A stretch of 64,000 nucleotides of DNA from Setaria digitata (lineage: Eukaryota > Nematoda > Chromadorea > Rhabditida > Setariidae), in contig RCAB01000214.1 of assembly GCA_003640385.1 (NCBI GenBank), positions 36,543 to 100,542 of the forward strand, read 5' to 3'. The notes beneath the pieces are model-generated. The model made no database searches. It saw only the letters and a list, made by a program, of their open reading frames with translations, and was not told the origin of the DNA. Positions 41,391-54,200 of this stretch are shown here, piece after piece. Position 1 is the stretch's first letter, and each line of letters opens with the position of its first letter. Position numbers and translations under genes: made by a program.

Positions 41391-41779
41391 GTAGGTAGAG
41401 AAAGTAGACAAGCAGGACTGTAAGGTAGAAAAGATTGGTAGATACGGAAGGTAGGGTAAATAAACTAAGTAGGATCGAGAAGTACGTACACAGGTAGAAC
41501 AAGTGACAGGTAGGGTAGGATGGTAAGGCATGTAAACTTCATAAAAAGGTAGATAGGCAGGACGTGGTGGTGAAATGGGTAAGGTTCATACATAGAGCTG
41601 ATGGGTAGGGTGGTATGTAGGGTACGGTTAGTGGGTTTAGGGCAGAGTAGGCTTGCAGAAAAGGAGATTTTGGATAGGGTTGGTTCAGGGTAGGGTAGGA
41701 ATGCAGGTAGGGTAGGCTTAGGGCAGGACAAGGAGGTTTGGGTAGGGTAGGCTTCCAGGGCAGGGCAGGTAGGTTCGTA
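41391..41779 (+). repeat. Degenerate G-rich minisatellite (GGTAGGGTAGG-like)
   Basis: About 390 bases built from variants of GGTAGGGTAGG, with GGCTTAGGGCAGG and GGCAGG units, G on the plus strand throughout. No fixed unit length is kept, so it is old or has mixed units. Several runs of three G lie close together (for example 41698-41740). Confidence 0.8.
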
Positions 41780-41864
41780 GCGCATATACTACTGAAAAAC
41801 AGGCGGGCAGCAGAGTTTCTGAGAAAACATGAATACTAGGGAGCACTGGTGGTAGCCTGGTGCA

Positions 41865-42018
41865 TTCCTCCTTTTTCTTTACTTTCTCCTTTTCTCTTTT
41901 TTCTTCTCCTTCTCCTTCTTCCCCCTTCCCCGTTCTCTTTCCCTTCCTCTTCTCCTTCTCCCTCCCTTTCTCCTTCCACTCCTCCTCCTTCTCCTTCTTT
42001 TCCACCTCCTCTCTTCTT
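41865..42018 (+). repeat. Polypyrimidine tract, about 150 bp
   Basis: Almost pure C/T on the plus strand (CTCCTTCTCC-type units, few purine interruptions), so homopurine on the minus strand. It ends about 265 bases before the proposed start codon of the NOP16-like gene. Long open frames on either strand here are artefacts of the composition. Confidence 0.9.
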
Positions 42019-42283
42019 GCATTTCATCCCTCTCCTTTTATCAGTACGATTGCCGTGTTAATTTTCCGTTCACTCTTGCACTGGTTGGCCCGTTTGCAGC
42101 TCTGGAAGTTTTTCACCTCGAGTGTCTTTCTTATCAGTTGACTGATTTCCAAATTACTCCAATACCAATCAATAATTATTTTCGGTTGTATAAATGTATA
42201 ATGTGTGTGAGCATTTGATTGGATGGACATCCCCTGAATCACTGGAAGAGAGGAGAGGAGAGGGAGAGGCGAAATGCACCGCG

Positions 42284-45200
42284 ATGTCGTTTTTCCTGTA
42301 CGAAGTCTTTCGCGGTGAGATTGTGAAGCACTGTCGCCATGGAAGCTCATTTTGGTGAGTGGAGGAAGCTAGGGACGAAGGGTCGTTGAGGCGTTCGCTT
42401 TGAAGTTCATTCCCTTGCTCCGAACTTTGTCTCTTTGGGGAAATTGCAGCAGAACTGTGCCTGAAGAAGGCCGTGCGGTGGCATCATGCAACCTTCTTTT
42501 GGTCAGAAAGTTGGCTCTCACTCAGTTCGTCGATTTGTTTCTTCTGTGAGAAACGTGGTGATATTTGTAGTGCTTCTTCACGTCATTTTGTGGAACTTAA
42601 TTGGTAATCTTAACATTAATAGTACCTGTAAAAGTCTCCGTTTTAATTTGACTTGATCCGTTCGTTAAATTAGGCCAGCGTATGAAATTATTTCTTCCCA
42701 CGTCAGACTGCGAATCTGAAAGAGCAACTAACGTCGTCATTTGCTCATATACGTTTTCTGGCTTGTGATAAGTTGAGTTTGGACACCTCTGTGTGCATGC
42801 GTACGCGTACGCTTTATCATATCTTTGCTGTGGGAATTCTCTGTAGGGCGTTGTCACATATTCGATTTTTAGATTTTCAAGTAAAAAATTTTTTATTCCC
42901 AAACGTCTCTGATTTTTAAACTTCATAAACAGTCCATAAACCTGGCTATAGGAAACATCAGTACATTAACGAAGTAGGTATTAGCAGCGTTCCCCACACC
43001 AAATACTGTTATAACTTTTCTTCGCACTTTCTGCCGTAAATTAAAAGACTGAATTTGCGAGAATCGGCTTCAGATTAGCTGATATGTGTAAGTTTGAGAC
43101 TTTTCAAATCTCAGTGGACAAAAAAAAACTTTCCTAAAACTAATCGATCAAAGAGCAATTTGGAATTTAGTCACCATAGGAAGGATTTTTCTATTTCTAC
43201 TTATCCAAAAACAGAACAGTAAATCTCTCAGACATTGATTTTTTCGGGTCACCATATTTTCCCGAAAGAGGTCATAGTGCTTTTTTTATAACCTTTCCGT
43301 GCTTCAAGAAAGTCGTTTCGAACTTCGAAAAGAATTACAAGTGGGATTAATATCAATTTAAAACTAGTTGAAGTTTATTTACTTCATAACGAACTAACAG
43401 TCGAAATTTCTTCACGTTCTCACATCCTTTGTAGTGCTACTCCTTACCGTTCGCTAAAAAAAGGTCATTTGAATATATGAAGTAATTTCATTTATTTTGA
43501 ATTTTTCTTTTAAAAATTTACTTGGTTTTCTTTTCCGGATATGAAGCTACGATGACTTCAGTAATGAATTTATGCTTCATCAGTTCAAAGATTCATTCAT
43601 AACTCATGTTGAACAGTTATTGTCATATTGAAATACTTCCAGTACTCTTTCATTCGATGAAGCTGAGGGTTGGTCATTTTTGGTGAATCTTCCCTGAGAG
43701 AATTTTAGATTTGTGGACGTGATCTAGTTACTGACTATATATATATATATATATATATNAAAATTTATATATAAAAATATATATATATTTATATATAAAA
43801 ATTTATGTATAAAAATATATATATATATATTTGTCTTTTTATCATCGTTTTATTTCTGTGTTGCGGGAACTCTGATGCTATTTATATCGATAGATTATCG
43901 ATATATCACCTCGGTTTCGCTGTTTTAATGATAATGCCTAAAATCCGTAGGCTTGTTTCTTATTTCTGAATTTTTGGTCTTAATGTTTGATTGAATCTGA
44001 TTTCTCACTACCTCACATATTTGCAGTGTATTCTGAGCACTTAATTTCTCATGTATATAAAATTTCAAAATAATGCGTTGCTTTCACATCACAGCTCGTA
44101 CATAATTTTATTTTTTGCTTGATTGAGAAGTAATTCGTCACTCCGGTTTTATTGATCATTTTCTATATCAGGTATTTTTTTTTTGGTTATATTACAGTAA
44201 AGCGAGTTGAAGGTATTTCATATTACATAAGTGCTGTATTTGGTTCGGAATCGGAGCTGTTCCAATAATTGATATCCGTGAAGTTTGTGCTGTCTCCTTC
44301 TAATTTCACCAATGGTTTCTGACATGTTTTCATTATAATATATTACAGTGAGGAGATGTGACTTTTTACCTTTTGAGAGCATATAGTATTTGATAAATTC
44401 CATGGGGCGGTGTAACAACGAATCTCTTTTCATTTCGTTTGCACGCGTTATTTATCGGCGCAGGCATAAGCGAAACACTTTCAGATGAGCTAAATGTTTA
44501 AACATACATAATTCCATTTCTTCCAGTATTGATTTCGACTTTATTACTGTAACATTGAATCGCTAATTTTTGATTCGTTAATTGTGAATGTTAACAGAGT
44601 GTCGATCCACCACCACTGAAGCCAATCTGCTGCCCTCCAGTTCTCCCCATTTCAATCTGGTGGCTCTAGTCACAATGATGAGAAAGTGAAGTTCGGTGAA
44701 TTATTCCGACTTATTTCGCAAACCATGACCAGATCTTTTTAGGTCTGTTGTAGATTTATAAAATCTTGAGAAATCATTTAAGCAAAAAGTCAATTGTTGG
44801 TAACTAAGATTTTATTGATTTCTAGGACTTGGGCGTACCTATGAAACACTATTTCTTCAAAAAACTACCCATCGAAAATTCATTGTATTTTTCCCCGGTA
44901 TAGACAGAATTACCGTCTTTTCTATTACCCATATTGTGCTGTTAATTCTTGCGAATTTTTTTTTTTAACGTAATGAGAAACTGTTATTGTTATTGTCTGC
45001 TGAATGAATGAATGAAAGAGAAGGGTTGTCATTACCGATAGGCGATAATGCGTTTTTGTAGAAGTGTTTCTGGTTGATGAAAAAAAAAAGCTCTGTTAGG
45101 TAATTAGTTGGTTCTTTGCTGAAATAGCGGATGCATCCTAGTCATTTGTTTATTTACATCCTGAAATACCGTTCTTATAAACTCCTTCTTATTATTCCAT

Positions 45201-48200
45201 TCTGACTGCTTGCGGCATACCAACTTATTTTCCAAGGATTATTGGATAATCAACTCAACCTCACCAGAGCCCAGTTTGGTCTTACTGTTTCTCGTGTTTG
45301 TTTCTTTCCTCGTAGTTTGTCTAACAGCAAGAGGAATACAGTAGTTGAAATGTATCTCAGTGCTGATTCTGAAAGGTGATTTACTGTTGAAATGACCTAA
45401 ACTATACGATCATTTTTTTTTTTTTTTTTTTTTTTTTTTCTTGAAAATGACTGGAGTGAAAGGACAAATAACCATTTCATGGAGTAGAAGACGGACAAAA
45501 CCTGTTTGAATAGCTGAATACATTTTGCTTTCTTCCAGAGGAATAGATCGGTATTGTCTTTGTGCGATGATAAATAAACGGTCTGCACTGTAATGTTCCG
45601 TTTGTATTTACGCTTTCACTCCAGATTTATCATTCCAGCCTCTTGAATGATATGCTTCGTAAAATTTAATTTTAGAGAAATAAAATTCAAGTATTTCATT
45701 TTCACTGTTGGGCAGTGCTGTGAGAGAAATTCCGAAGTGCCGAGTTAACTTCTCGTGATGTTCACTTCTGTAATATGAAATTAGAATATTTGGCTGAATA
45801 AAATCTAGCAAGTGATAGAAAAATGAGCAGCAACGAAGCTTTTTTTTTCTTCTGGGTATAATATTAAAGTTTTAAGCAAAAAATATAATAATATAATAAG
45901 GAAGCTTCAAAAAAAAAAATAAATAAATGAATAAAAAAAAAAATAAAGGAAGTTGATTGAGGTGAAAGTTTCCACTACCAACAGTCACCTTCAGTTAGAG
46001 TAGCAAGAGCAATGAGTATTTATAAGGATCTGTTCTACCTTTTCTGTATAAGAATGTGTTGTTCATTTTCAGATTCATATTTCGTGAGGCATAACCGCCT
46101 CGCAACTCTCTTTTCCCCATAATACCTATTTTATATTCAAAAAAAAAAAAACGCCCTTCGTTAGCCAGTCAGAATATTTTTATCCGTTTTGTGTTTACGT
46201 AACACATGCTTATTAAGCCAGCTGTTTCGCATTCACCCTGTCTATTTATACCTGTTCGTCGTTAACATGTAGTTGAGCAGATTTTTAGCAAATTTTGAGA
46301 AACTCTTTCTCATTCCTCAAATCATTCATTACCATTTTTGGCACGATCACTTTCAATAAATTATTGTTAGTATTCTTTCCTTAGCTCTCTGCATTGTAGG
46401 AATCTTTTTTTCATCGGTGTGATACCAGATTTCTGCTGCATCCTTCAACTATTTTACTGCATCGTCTCGTTTCACATATTCCAGCCAGATATCATGATAC
46501 TTTAACTGGATCGTTAGAATTTCCATTTTCCATGGCATGTCCCAAAATTCATTGCATTAGAATAATTTTAATTTCTACTTAGTTTGTTTTAAGCTTACAG
46601 CTGTCACAGGATTTTATTTGATCCCTGTTTTGAAGTATGGACGAATTTCTAGATGCTCATATGGCAGCCATTCATTGTATTGACGCTGTTATCCCCATTT
46701 TTTTTTTTTTTTTTTTTTTAGATACGCTTAGTATTGCACGGTAATTCTAATCCTCATTGTAGAAATAAGCAAGATTCATCTTTGGTCGATGCTGTTTAAA
46801 ACTTAAAAGATTGGAACGGAAGAGAGCGTAAAAAGTGTGGCTTTCTCTTAACTCGCCTAGTTGCCATTTATCGAAAGTTCCAAGATCACTGACAGTGCCG
46901 GTCTGGTCGTTCGGATCTTTGTGTAGGATCGTGAAGATAGAAAATAACGCGAGTTTCGAATCATACGCGTTTCGAATCATAAGGGGGGCATGTACGAAAA
47001 TTTGTAGAAAAATATTTCCTCGTATAGTAATGTTACAACGATCCGCGACCATGTCATCATTAATACCTACTGGGCAAATCAGTCATCGTTGTTAAGTAAG
47101 ATCTTCTGCGAAATAGCACCATTAAAGCAAATAATATTAGAGAACGATTTGCGGCGCTGAGTAGAAGTAGTTCATAGCAAATTTCAAGAAGCTAAGCAAT
47201 GCGTTCACAAAAACGAGTACGTCATATTGGGAAAGTACGCTCGCTGAAAAATGCAGCTGCTGGGAAGTGGAAGATATACCGCAAACATCTGGAAGCCAGA
47301 AAAGCATGGTTAGCTCCATTACCTGAAAAGAAATGTAATACCAAGTTAAGAAAATGAAAATCAGACTTCTTAAATTTATACTTTTCATGTTTAGCTGAAA
47401 AAACAAAACTAAAATATTGTCGTTGTCTACATTTGGTTTTGCAGCACTTAATTAGTTGAGAATAAATCATTCTCTATTTTTGTTTCAGGCAAAAAAATGC
47501 AATTTCGACAGGGCATCAATATTCCAGGTAGGTTCCTTTATGTTTGAAAAAAGAGGACAAACTGTTCATGCTAGGCACTAAAGTTCATAAACTCTACATG
47601 GTCATAATAACCTATTAGCAGTTAAAAAGATGAATCTTTTCAAACAAACGGAAGCAGTTTCCGCTTTTTAGTCAGTACAGTGGTATTTTAAGGGTTCTGG
47701 AGTGTTGAAATTTGGAGCAGAAATATCTGTTCCTACTTAAAGACTCTATGAACGGCTGAATTTATGTCTTTTATTCGCTCGTTTTTTTCTTTTTCTTTTT
47801 TTTGCACTAATTTTAACAACAATTATTTATAAGTAATGACAGGATTTTATGTAGCATTTGCAGCTACATACTTCCTCCACCACCACCAAAGCATCGAAAA
47901 ATCAGAGAGCCAAAGCAGGTACACTTTAGCCTTCTTTATTCCTTATTTGGAGTTTTGCAGTATAATACATTAACATTACATTAACCCATTAATAATGTGG
48001 TTGGAATCAGTAGGTTTCTTTTCCTATTATTAGCAGATATTTGAGCATCATTCTTTTTTGCATTTTATACCCTCCTGTAGAAAAGCGATTCATGTAGATT
48101 ACACCAAATATTGGTGATGCCTTCTCCATTGCTATGCAGATATGTTTTTGTGGCTTGCAGCGTTCTCCAGAGGAACTGAGAGAAAGACAGCGCTTAAGAG

Positions 48201-51200
48201 AGCAGAAACGTCTGGAAAAGAAATTAGCGAAACAGAGAGCGTCAACTTCGACATTACCAGAAACTAGAAAAGAAAAGGTGAGATTTATTTCTTTCATAAA
48301 TTTATGGGGAATGTTTTATGACAGATTGACGAGTTAATTTTTTCTTGCTTTTGCATTTTAGTCATGGTTGATTCTTAAAGAGAAGAGACTTAAGTATTCT
48401 CGAGGAATTTAGTTCGAAATTCATAAAATTTTTAAGAAACCGTATTTTCCTACGTATGTCTTTTTCTTTCGTCTATAGCAGTTTCTAATGCCCCGTCTTT
48501 CAAAATCTTTGTATTTTGTTTTAAAAGATTTGTTAACCAAGGCTATTCCTGTCACTGTCTGTAGAGTTCTGGTGTTAAATATAAATTTGATCAATTCCAT
48601 AACATTTAATGCCTCGAAATATAAAATAGATTAGTCCTAGGAATGATTACAGTATCCTTTACTCATTAAAATGTATACGTCAAGCATCTCGTTTTCATCA
48701 GTTTCTAACCACTCTGTACAAAAAAATGTCACAGTTGGAGCAGGGGGATTGTTTCATATTGAGAATTCCTTTATTCCCATTACCTTTCTCTGCTTATAGA
48801 CAAATATAGTATTTTCTCTTTAGAAGACTGCAATTATGATTAAGATTTCTGCTTTTGATATATATATATACACCTCAATGGCAGTACCTCTTGGTTGCCA
48901 TCTTATATATATATATAAGTAGATTTATATATAGGAACTTGCTTACCGATTCCAAAAATGCGTTCAAAAGGTTTATATAATTTTGGCTGGACTGCGTACA
49001 TAAATTAGTTCCACTGCACTGCATTTTTTTTTTTTTTTTTTTTTTTTTAGAAATTGAAGGAAGCGTCCAGCAATGTTTTGCAGAAGGTATCAACTGAGCA
49101 AAAGACTGCCGCAAGAACGATTAAGTCTAAAAATTTGATGACGAAAGAAACAGGGAAAACAAAACGCTTAATGGTATTTCCTAGGTTATCATAACTCTTG
49201 GTTGCTATCTTCGATGTGTACTGAAAAGCACTCTATTTATTATTTTGCAGTAGAATATTTTCAAATTGCTTCGTCTTAGAACAAACAAGTACAATACACA
49301 ATGAATATGACACAACAAAGAATAGTTGTGAGGAAAATAGACAAACTGAAAGCTGAAAAAGTTTGGGAGTTCCAGAATGAACCGGAATCAAAGCATCGGT
49401 GTCTAAAGGAAGAGAGAGCAGTGTTAGCTGATGAACCGAAAGTCAAGTCGACATCTCCAGCAAAGACTGAACAAAAGGAATCAATGAAATCGGAGAAGGT
49501 CGTAGTTTTTTTTTTTTTTATCATTTAGGAGCAATCAAAATACTTCAAGATTTGTGTAAAGGCCGGAACTTATTGCTGATGCTATCGTTCTGGATGCCCA
49601 CTGATATTGCTTCTCAGTTTTCATGAAAGGAATATCCGTTGAGTAAGTTACCAGTAATTTAAATTAGTATATTGTATATGAAGCGGATGAATTCGTCCAG
49701 TGGAAATTGTTTAAAATTTTTTGTTTTGAAGATGAAACAGTCAGCTAATAACAATGCATGAGATTAAGTCAGAGGTTGAAGCTTTTTTGTAGTGTGGTGG
49801 AGCCAAACAAAGTATGTTATTCATTTTCTGCGTGTCCAGCAGTACATTAATAGAGAAATGCAGGAATGTGTTGTTCATTCATGTGTGCCACACGACAAAG
49901 TGACTTTTAATAAAATCGCCTGCATTCGTTATCAAATAGAAGATAAGAAGATGCTATGTTTAATTCCATCCCAAAAGGTTTAGTCAGAGGAGCTACCTAT
50001 TCTAACAATACAAAATTGTGTAACTGAATGCGTTCGTTTTTTTTTTTTTTAGTTCACTAGTAGTAGTTCACCTACATTTGTACTGAATATGCTTCTTTCC
50101 GGCATTTTTGGGTTACTTGATCTCCTAGTAATGGCTCCAAGCTAATTGATTCCTTGATAATTTATCTTTGCTTAGAATTTGTTCTTTTTATTATGGAAGC
50201 TAAGCTGCTAGTAGTGCCCATATACTTGTTTCTACTGCTAGTGAGCCCTTTAAGGACATAAAACCAGTACTGGATATTATGATCCAAATGTAAAAAAGAT
50301 TTTGTGAAGGGATTCAATGAATTACAGAACCGAAAAAAAAAAAAACAGTACCTAACTCAAAAAAGTGAACAGTAGATAAGTTGCTGGTTTTATAATATTA
50401 GGGAGTATTCATGAAAAAAATTCGTTTAGAAAATTTTTTTTAGTCAGGATTTCGGCTTCCAAGCGAGGTTTTATAGCGATCCGCTGGTTTCTTATTTGAA
50501 ATTCGGCTAGCTTGGAAGAATTCCTAAGTTATATTGATTTTTAAACATATTGAATGTGGTAATATCATTTAGGCCTTTTAATGGGTTCAAGTGGCGTCGG
50601 TAATGTTAAAATACACATGATTCCTCATAGGGAAGTTATTGAAAAAGGGATTGGGGAACTGGAATTGCAAGAGATCATTTGTTTCTATCTGATATCTGTA
50701 GGTTTTAATCAAATTTCCTTTACTCTTTGTGAGGCATACTCATATATTCTTATATCGACTCAATTTTCCTGTGATCAATCAATGATTATCGATTTGGGCC
50801 AGAACCATTTTCATTAAGACCGAAGTTTTAGGAATTGATGACATTTCCAGATGTTACCGTGAAATGGAGAAATATCTCGGATTGGCAATCGCAAAGTTTT
50901 TTACCTTTTTCTCCTCCAGGAAAATAATAGTACTATCCGGATAAAAAGAAATTACAAACACCATTTAGGCGATAAAAGATCAGATGGAAGTTTGTTTAAG
51001 TACGAAGAAAACTGAAGGAACAAGGAAGGAACAAAAGAAAAAAAGAAATCGGCGACCAGATGATGATAATTTCATCCCAGAGCATAATGCTGTTAAAGTA
51101 TGTCTCAGTTTTCCAAAACTTTGGTTGTTTGCACGCGTTTCAAACAGTTGCCAACTTTTAACTTTGTTGAATTTTCATTAGTACTTTTTGTAGGAAAATA

Positions 51201-54200
51201 GCTTTTCAGGCGGATGAATTTTGATTACCACTGGTTATCAGACATAACGTTTTTATTTTCTTGTTTTGTAGTGGATATATGCTCTTTTACCTTTTGCCTC
51301 CTTTTTAATATTTTGTTAGAATAGTTACATGTTGGATCTCGACTTATCCTTTCGTTCTTGTTCCTCATATATGGCACCTTATCGTACTTATTCAGTTTAC
51401 GTTTTCCACTGTAATCAAGAATTTACGTTTGAAACATTAGAAACTGGTGTACTGCAGAAGAAGATTAATAATCTGGTTATGAGTAAATTTTGCGCAATTT
51501 CGATTAGTAGAGATGGATTAGCACGATAGAAAATTTTGAACGGAAGCAGATTTCAGGGAGAAACACATGAAATGAACAGTGTAGAAGTGAACGCTGACTT
51601 TACAGAGATAGTCGGGCGACGACACAAGAAAAAAGGAAGACCCTTTAATGAGCAGCAATCGAAATTCGATGAATTCGCTGTCAAGGTTGGCCTTGTGTAG
51701 CAGTGTTTCGTTCCTTCATTGATTCATCTTATTATTCATTGAAAACTCATCTTGCTATTTCCTTTCACTCTATTATAACGCAACAAAATTTAGGCACCAA
51801 ATGAAAATGGCAAGACCGCTGGAATCCCAGCTGTTTCTTTGAAATCTGAAAAAGATCAGGTGATTATTGTTCAGTCGCTGATTTTCGATTATGCAATGTT
51901 TTTTAGGCGCTGGATGGAATCAGATTTTTCTATTACTTTGAGTTTAGTGGAGCATGTTATGTTATGTTGTTGAACGCGCACATGCTTGACCACTCTGCAC
52001 ATTAAGACTGCTTCTATTATTAATTTTTTTCAAAAAGTATTGCAAAGCGTTACAATCTCAATCTTTTTCCCAAAGATTCTAAAGCTTTGATAATAGTTTT
52101 TAAGTAGATAATAAATTATGGAACATTGCGAATTTTATCTATCTTGAAGGTTATTACTGACATTCATTTTTCCTGATTATACGTTTCATCAAGTATAGAT
52201 ACTATCCTCACTGATAGAATATAATAACATTTTTCCAAAATGAAGCTAATGTTTGTTTGCGATACTTTGCGGCTCCATTATAAAATCATTACTGTTTTAT
52301 GTGGAGATTTCTAACTGTTTATGCTTCACGCCAGTCTGGACTGTCAGCATATCAGTTTTTATAAAGGTGCATCATTACTTTATCTGATATTATCTAGGTT
52401 GTGGTCTCCGCATTCGGCCTCGATGTTGATAGGAAATACAGAAAAGAGTTGTTGCATAAGGACAATATGATAGATTCACAAATCTCTGAGCAGCAGAACC
52501 AGCAGTTATTTTCTGAGCATGGCAGCGTCATTTCTAAAAGAGATGATAGACTCCACCGAATCAGAAAACGCGATTCAGCCTAGTGTAGGCTTGTCGAATT
52601 ATCCGAAGATAAACAAGAAGTAGGCAAAGGTACTACTGTTTTGGACAAGGAGAATCTGCAGAGAGGAAAATCGGAGACAAAAAATGTGGTGTCACACGGA
52701 GTGAGCAGGTTGGTCAAAGGAACATCTTAGAATGGGAGCATATTATCGCCAAAAAAAAAAAATCAATTTAAAGAAATTCACGCCATGAACCTAATTGTGC
52801 TCAATGAATTTATTCTCGAGGAAGCTGTTGGACATGTTAAGGAATCAAATGTGGAAGTAATTGATGCATCTGTACATGTCAAGGAATCTCTTTCAAAAGA
52901 AGTAGGTAAAAGTATAGCTGGATCTCATGATATTCGAAGTGATTCGGCTAAATCTGTTTCTAGATTCGTTAATTTTATAAATAGAAAATGTGCTGAAAGG
53001 GCTACTGCTACAGATAATATCTTGCATGCTGGCGCATCTAATATTAGGAAATGTGTTGTGAAATCCTGAGAAGAAACTGTGGCTGATCAGATGGCACGAA
53101 ATTTTGGAAAGAGAGTTGCTCTTGGATCAGATGCGAAAGATAACATTGTAGAAATACATGTTGTAACAAAGAATGAAGGTGAAATGTCGGCACGAAAAGG
53201 AGCTAATGAATAGCCATTTGCATCTCTGGTACTATCAGTAACTGTCGCTTCGAGAATACTCCGAAGAATGCGTCCACCACGGCATGTATATTAACCAGGT
53301 TTCGAGCAGATCTTTCGTTGTTGCCTCTTTTCATAATTTCTGGAAATGCACTTTGTGCACTGCATATACTAACTGGTCCTATGCTCTAATTTTTTCTCCC
53401 ACAGATAATCGAAGGACTGTTTTTACAGCTTTGAAATTTTTGTTTGAGATTAGTTTCTTCTCGACTCATTATCGTTTTATTAGATTAATAACAATAACTA
53501 ATACTATGCACTACCCGTTAATAAATTGCCTAGTTAATATGAAATCCTGGTGGTAATATCTCGAAAGATCGCAAAATGTATAGGATCTGTGTGTGGATTT
53601 TGTTACGGCCAGGTCTTAACTTTCAGCTTATTTTAAACTTGATGTATTTTTGGCTGATTAATTTCGCTTCATTTCTAATATGATTTACTGATACCTATCA
53701 TAGTTTGGGAATCGTAAGATTTGAATACATCTTGTTTTAGCCTTGCATAGTAATTGGAGTTTTTTTGTAATCCAATTTAAGCTGGAAACTGTTCGCGAAT
53801 TTCATAAGACAAAAAGTAGTTCAGAAAAGTAGGCATTTCCACATATTCAGTTTGGTGGATGATCCCCATAGAGAAAAAAAAAACCTGAGTTTTAAGGTTG
53901 GAGAAAGAGTTACGGACTTAAAAAAAAGTAATGGTTGTGTGTACTCTATTACAAGTCTGTAATGGTGTATTTACACTATGAGCAGCTTGTGATATTTTTC
54001 TATATTCCAAAGCAAAAGTTAACTGACTTATACGGTGTGACTTAATTTGATTTGAATGGAAATAGTGTGTTTTCAATATTAAGCTAAATATTTTGTACTG
54101 TTATTTCAGTGGTACAGATACGAATGTTCACGCATATTTACATGCTGGTCAAAAGCATTTCAAAATTTGAAGTTAGGATGGATTTGAGTCGTTATTAGGA

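Larger units (their letters stand above)
42355..47488 (+). other. 5.1 kb first intron of the NOP16-like gene
   Basis: Bounded by GTGAGT at 42355 and TTTCAG at 47483-47488. It holds a TA-repeat block with the window's only N (43737-43832), a 10-bp inverted repeat (43883-43905), a T27 run (45413-45439) and two minus-strand coding-like stretches near its 3' end. Confidence 0.5.

Noticed and set aside
41718..42141. Long Lys/Glu-rich and Phe/Ser/Pro-rich frames on both strands
   Set aside because: They arise from the pyrimidine/purine tract and have no splice context or family.
50572..50820. Possible extra exon of the NOP16-like gene (GSSGVGNVKIHMIPHREV)
   Set aside because: No acceptor/donor pair kept phase with the neighbouring exons.
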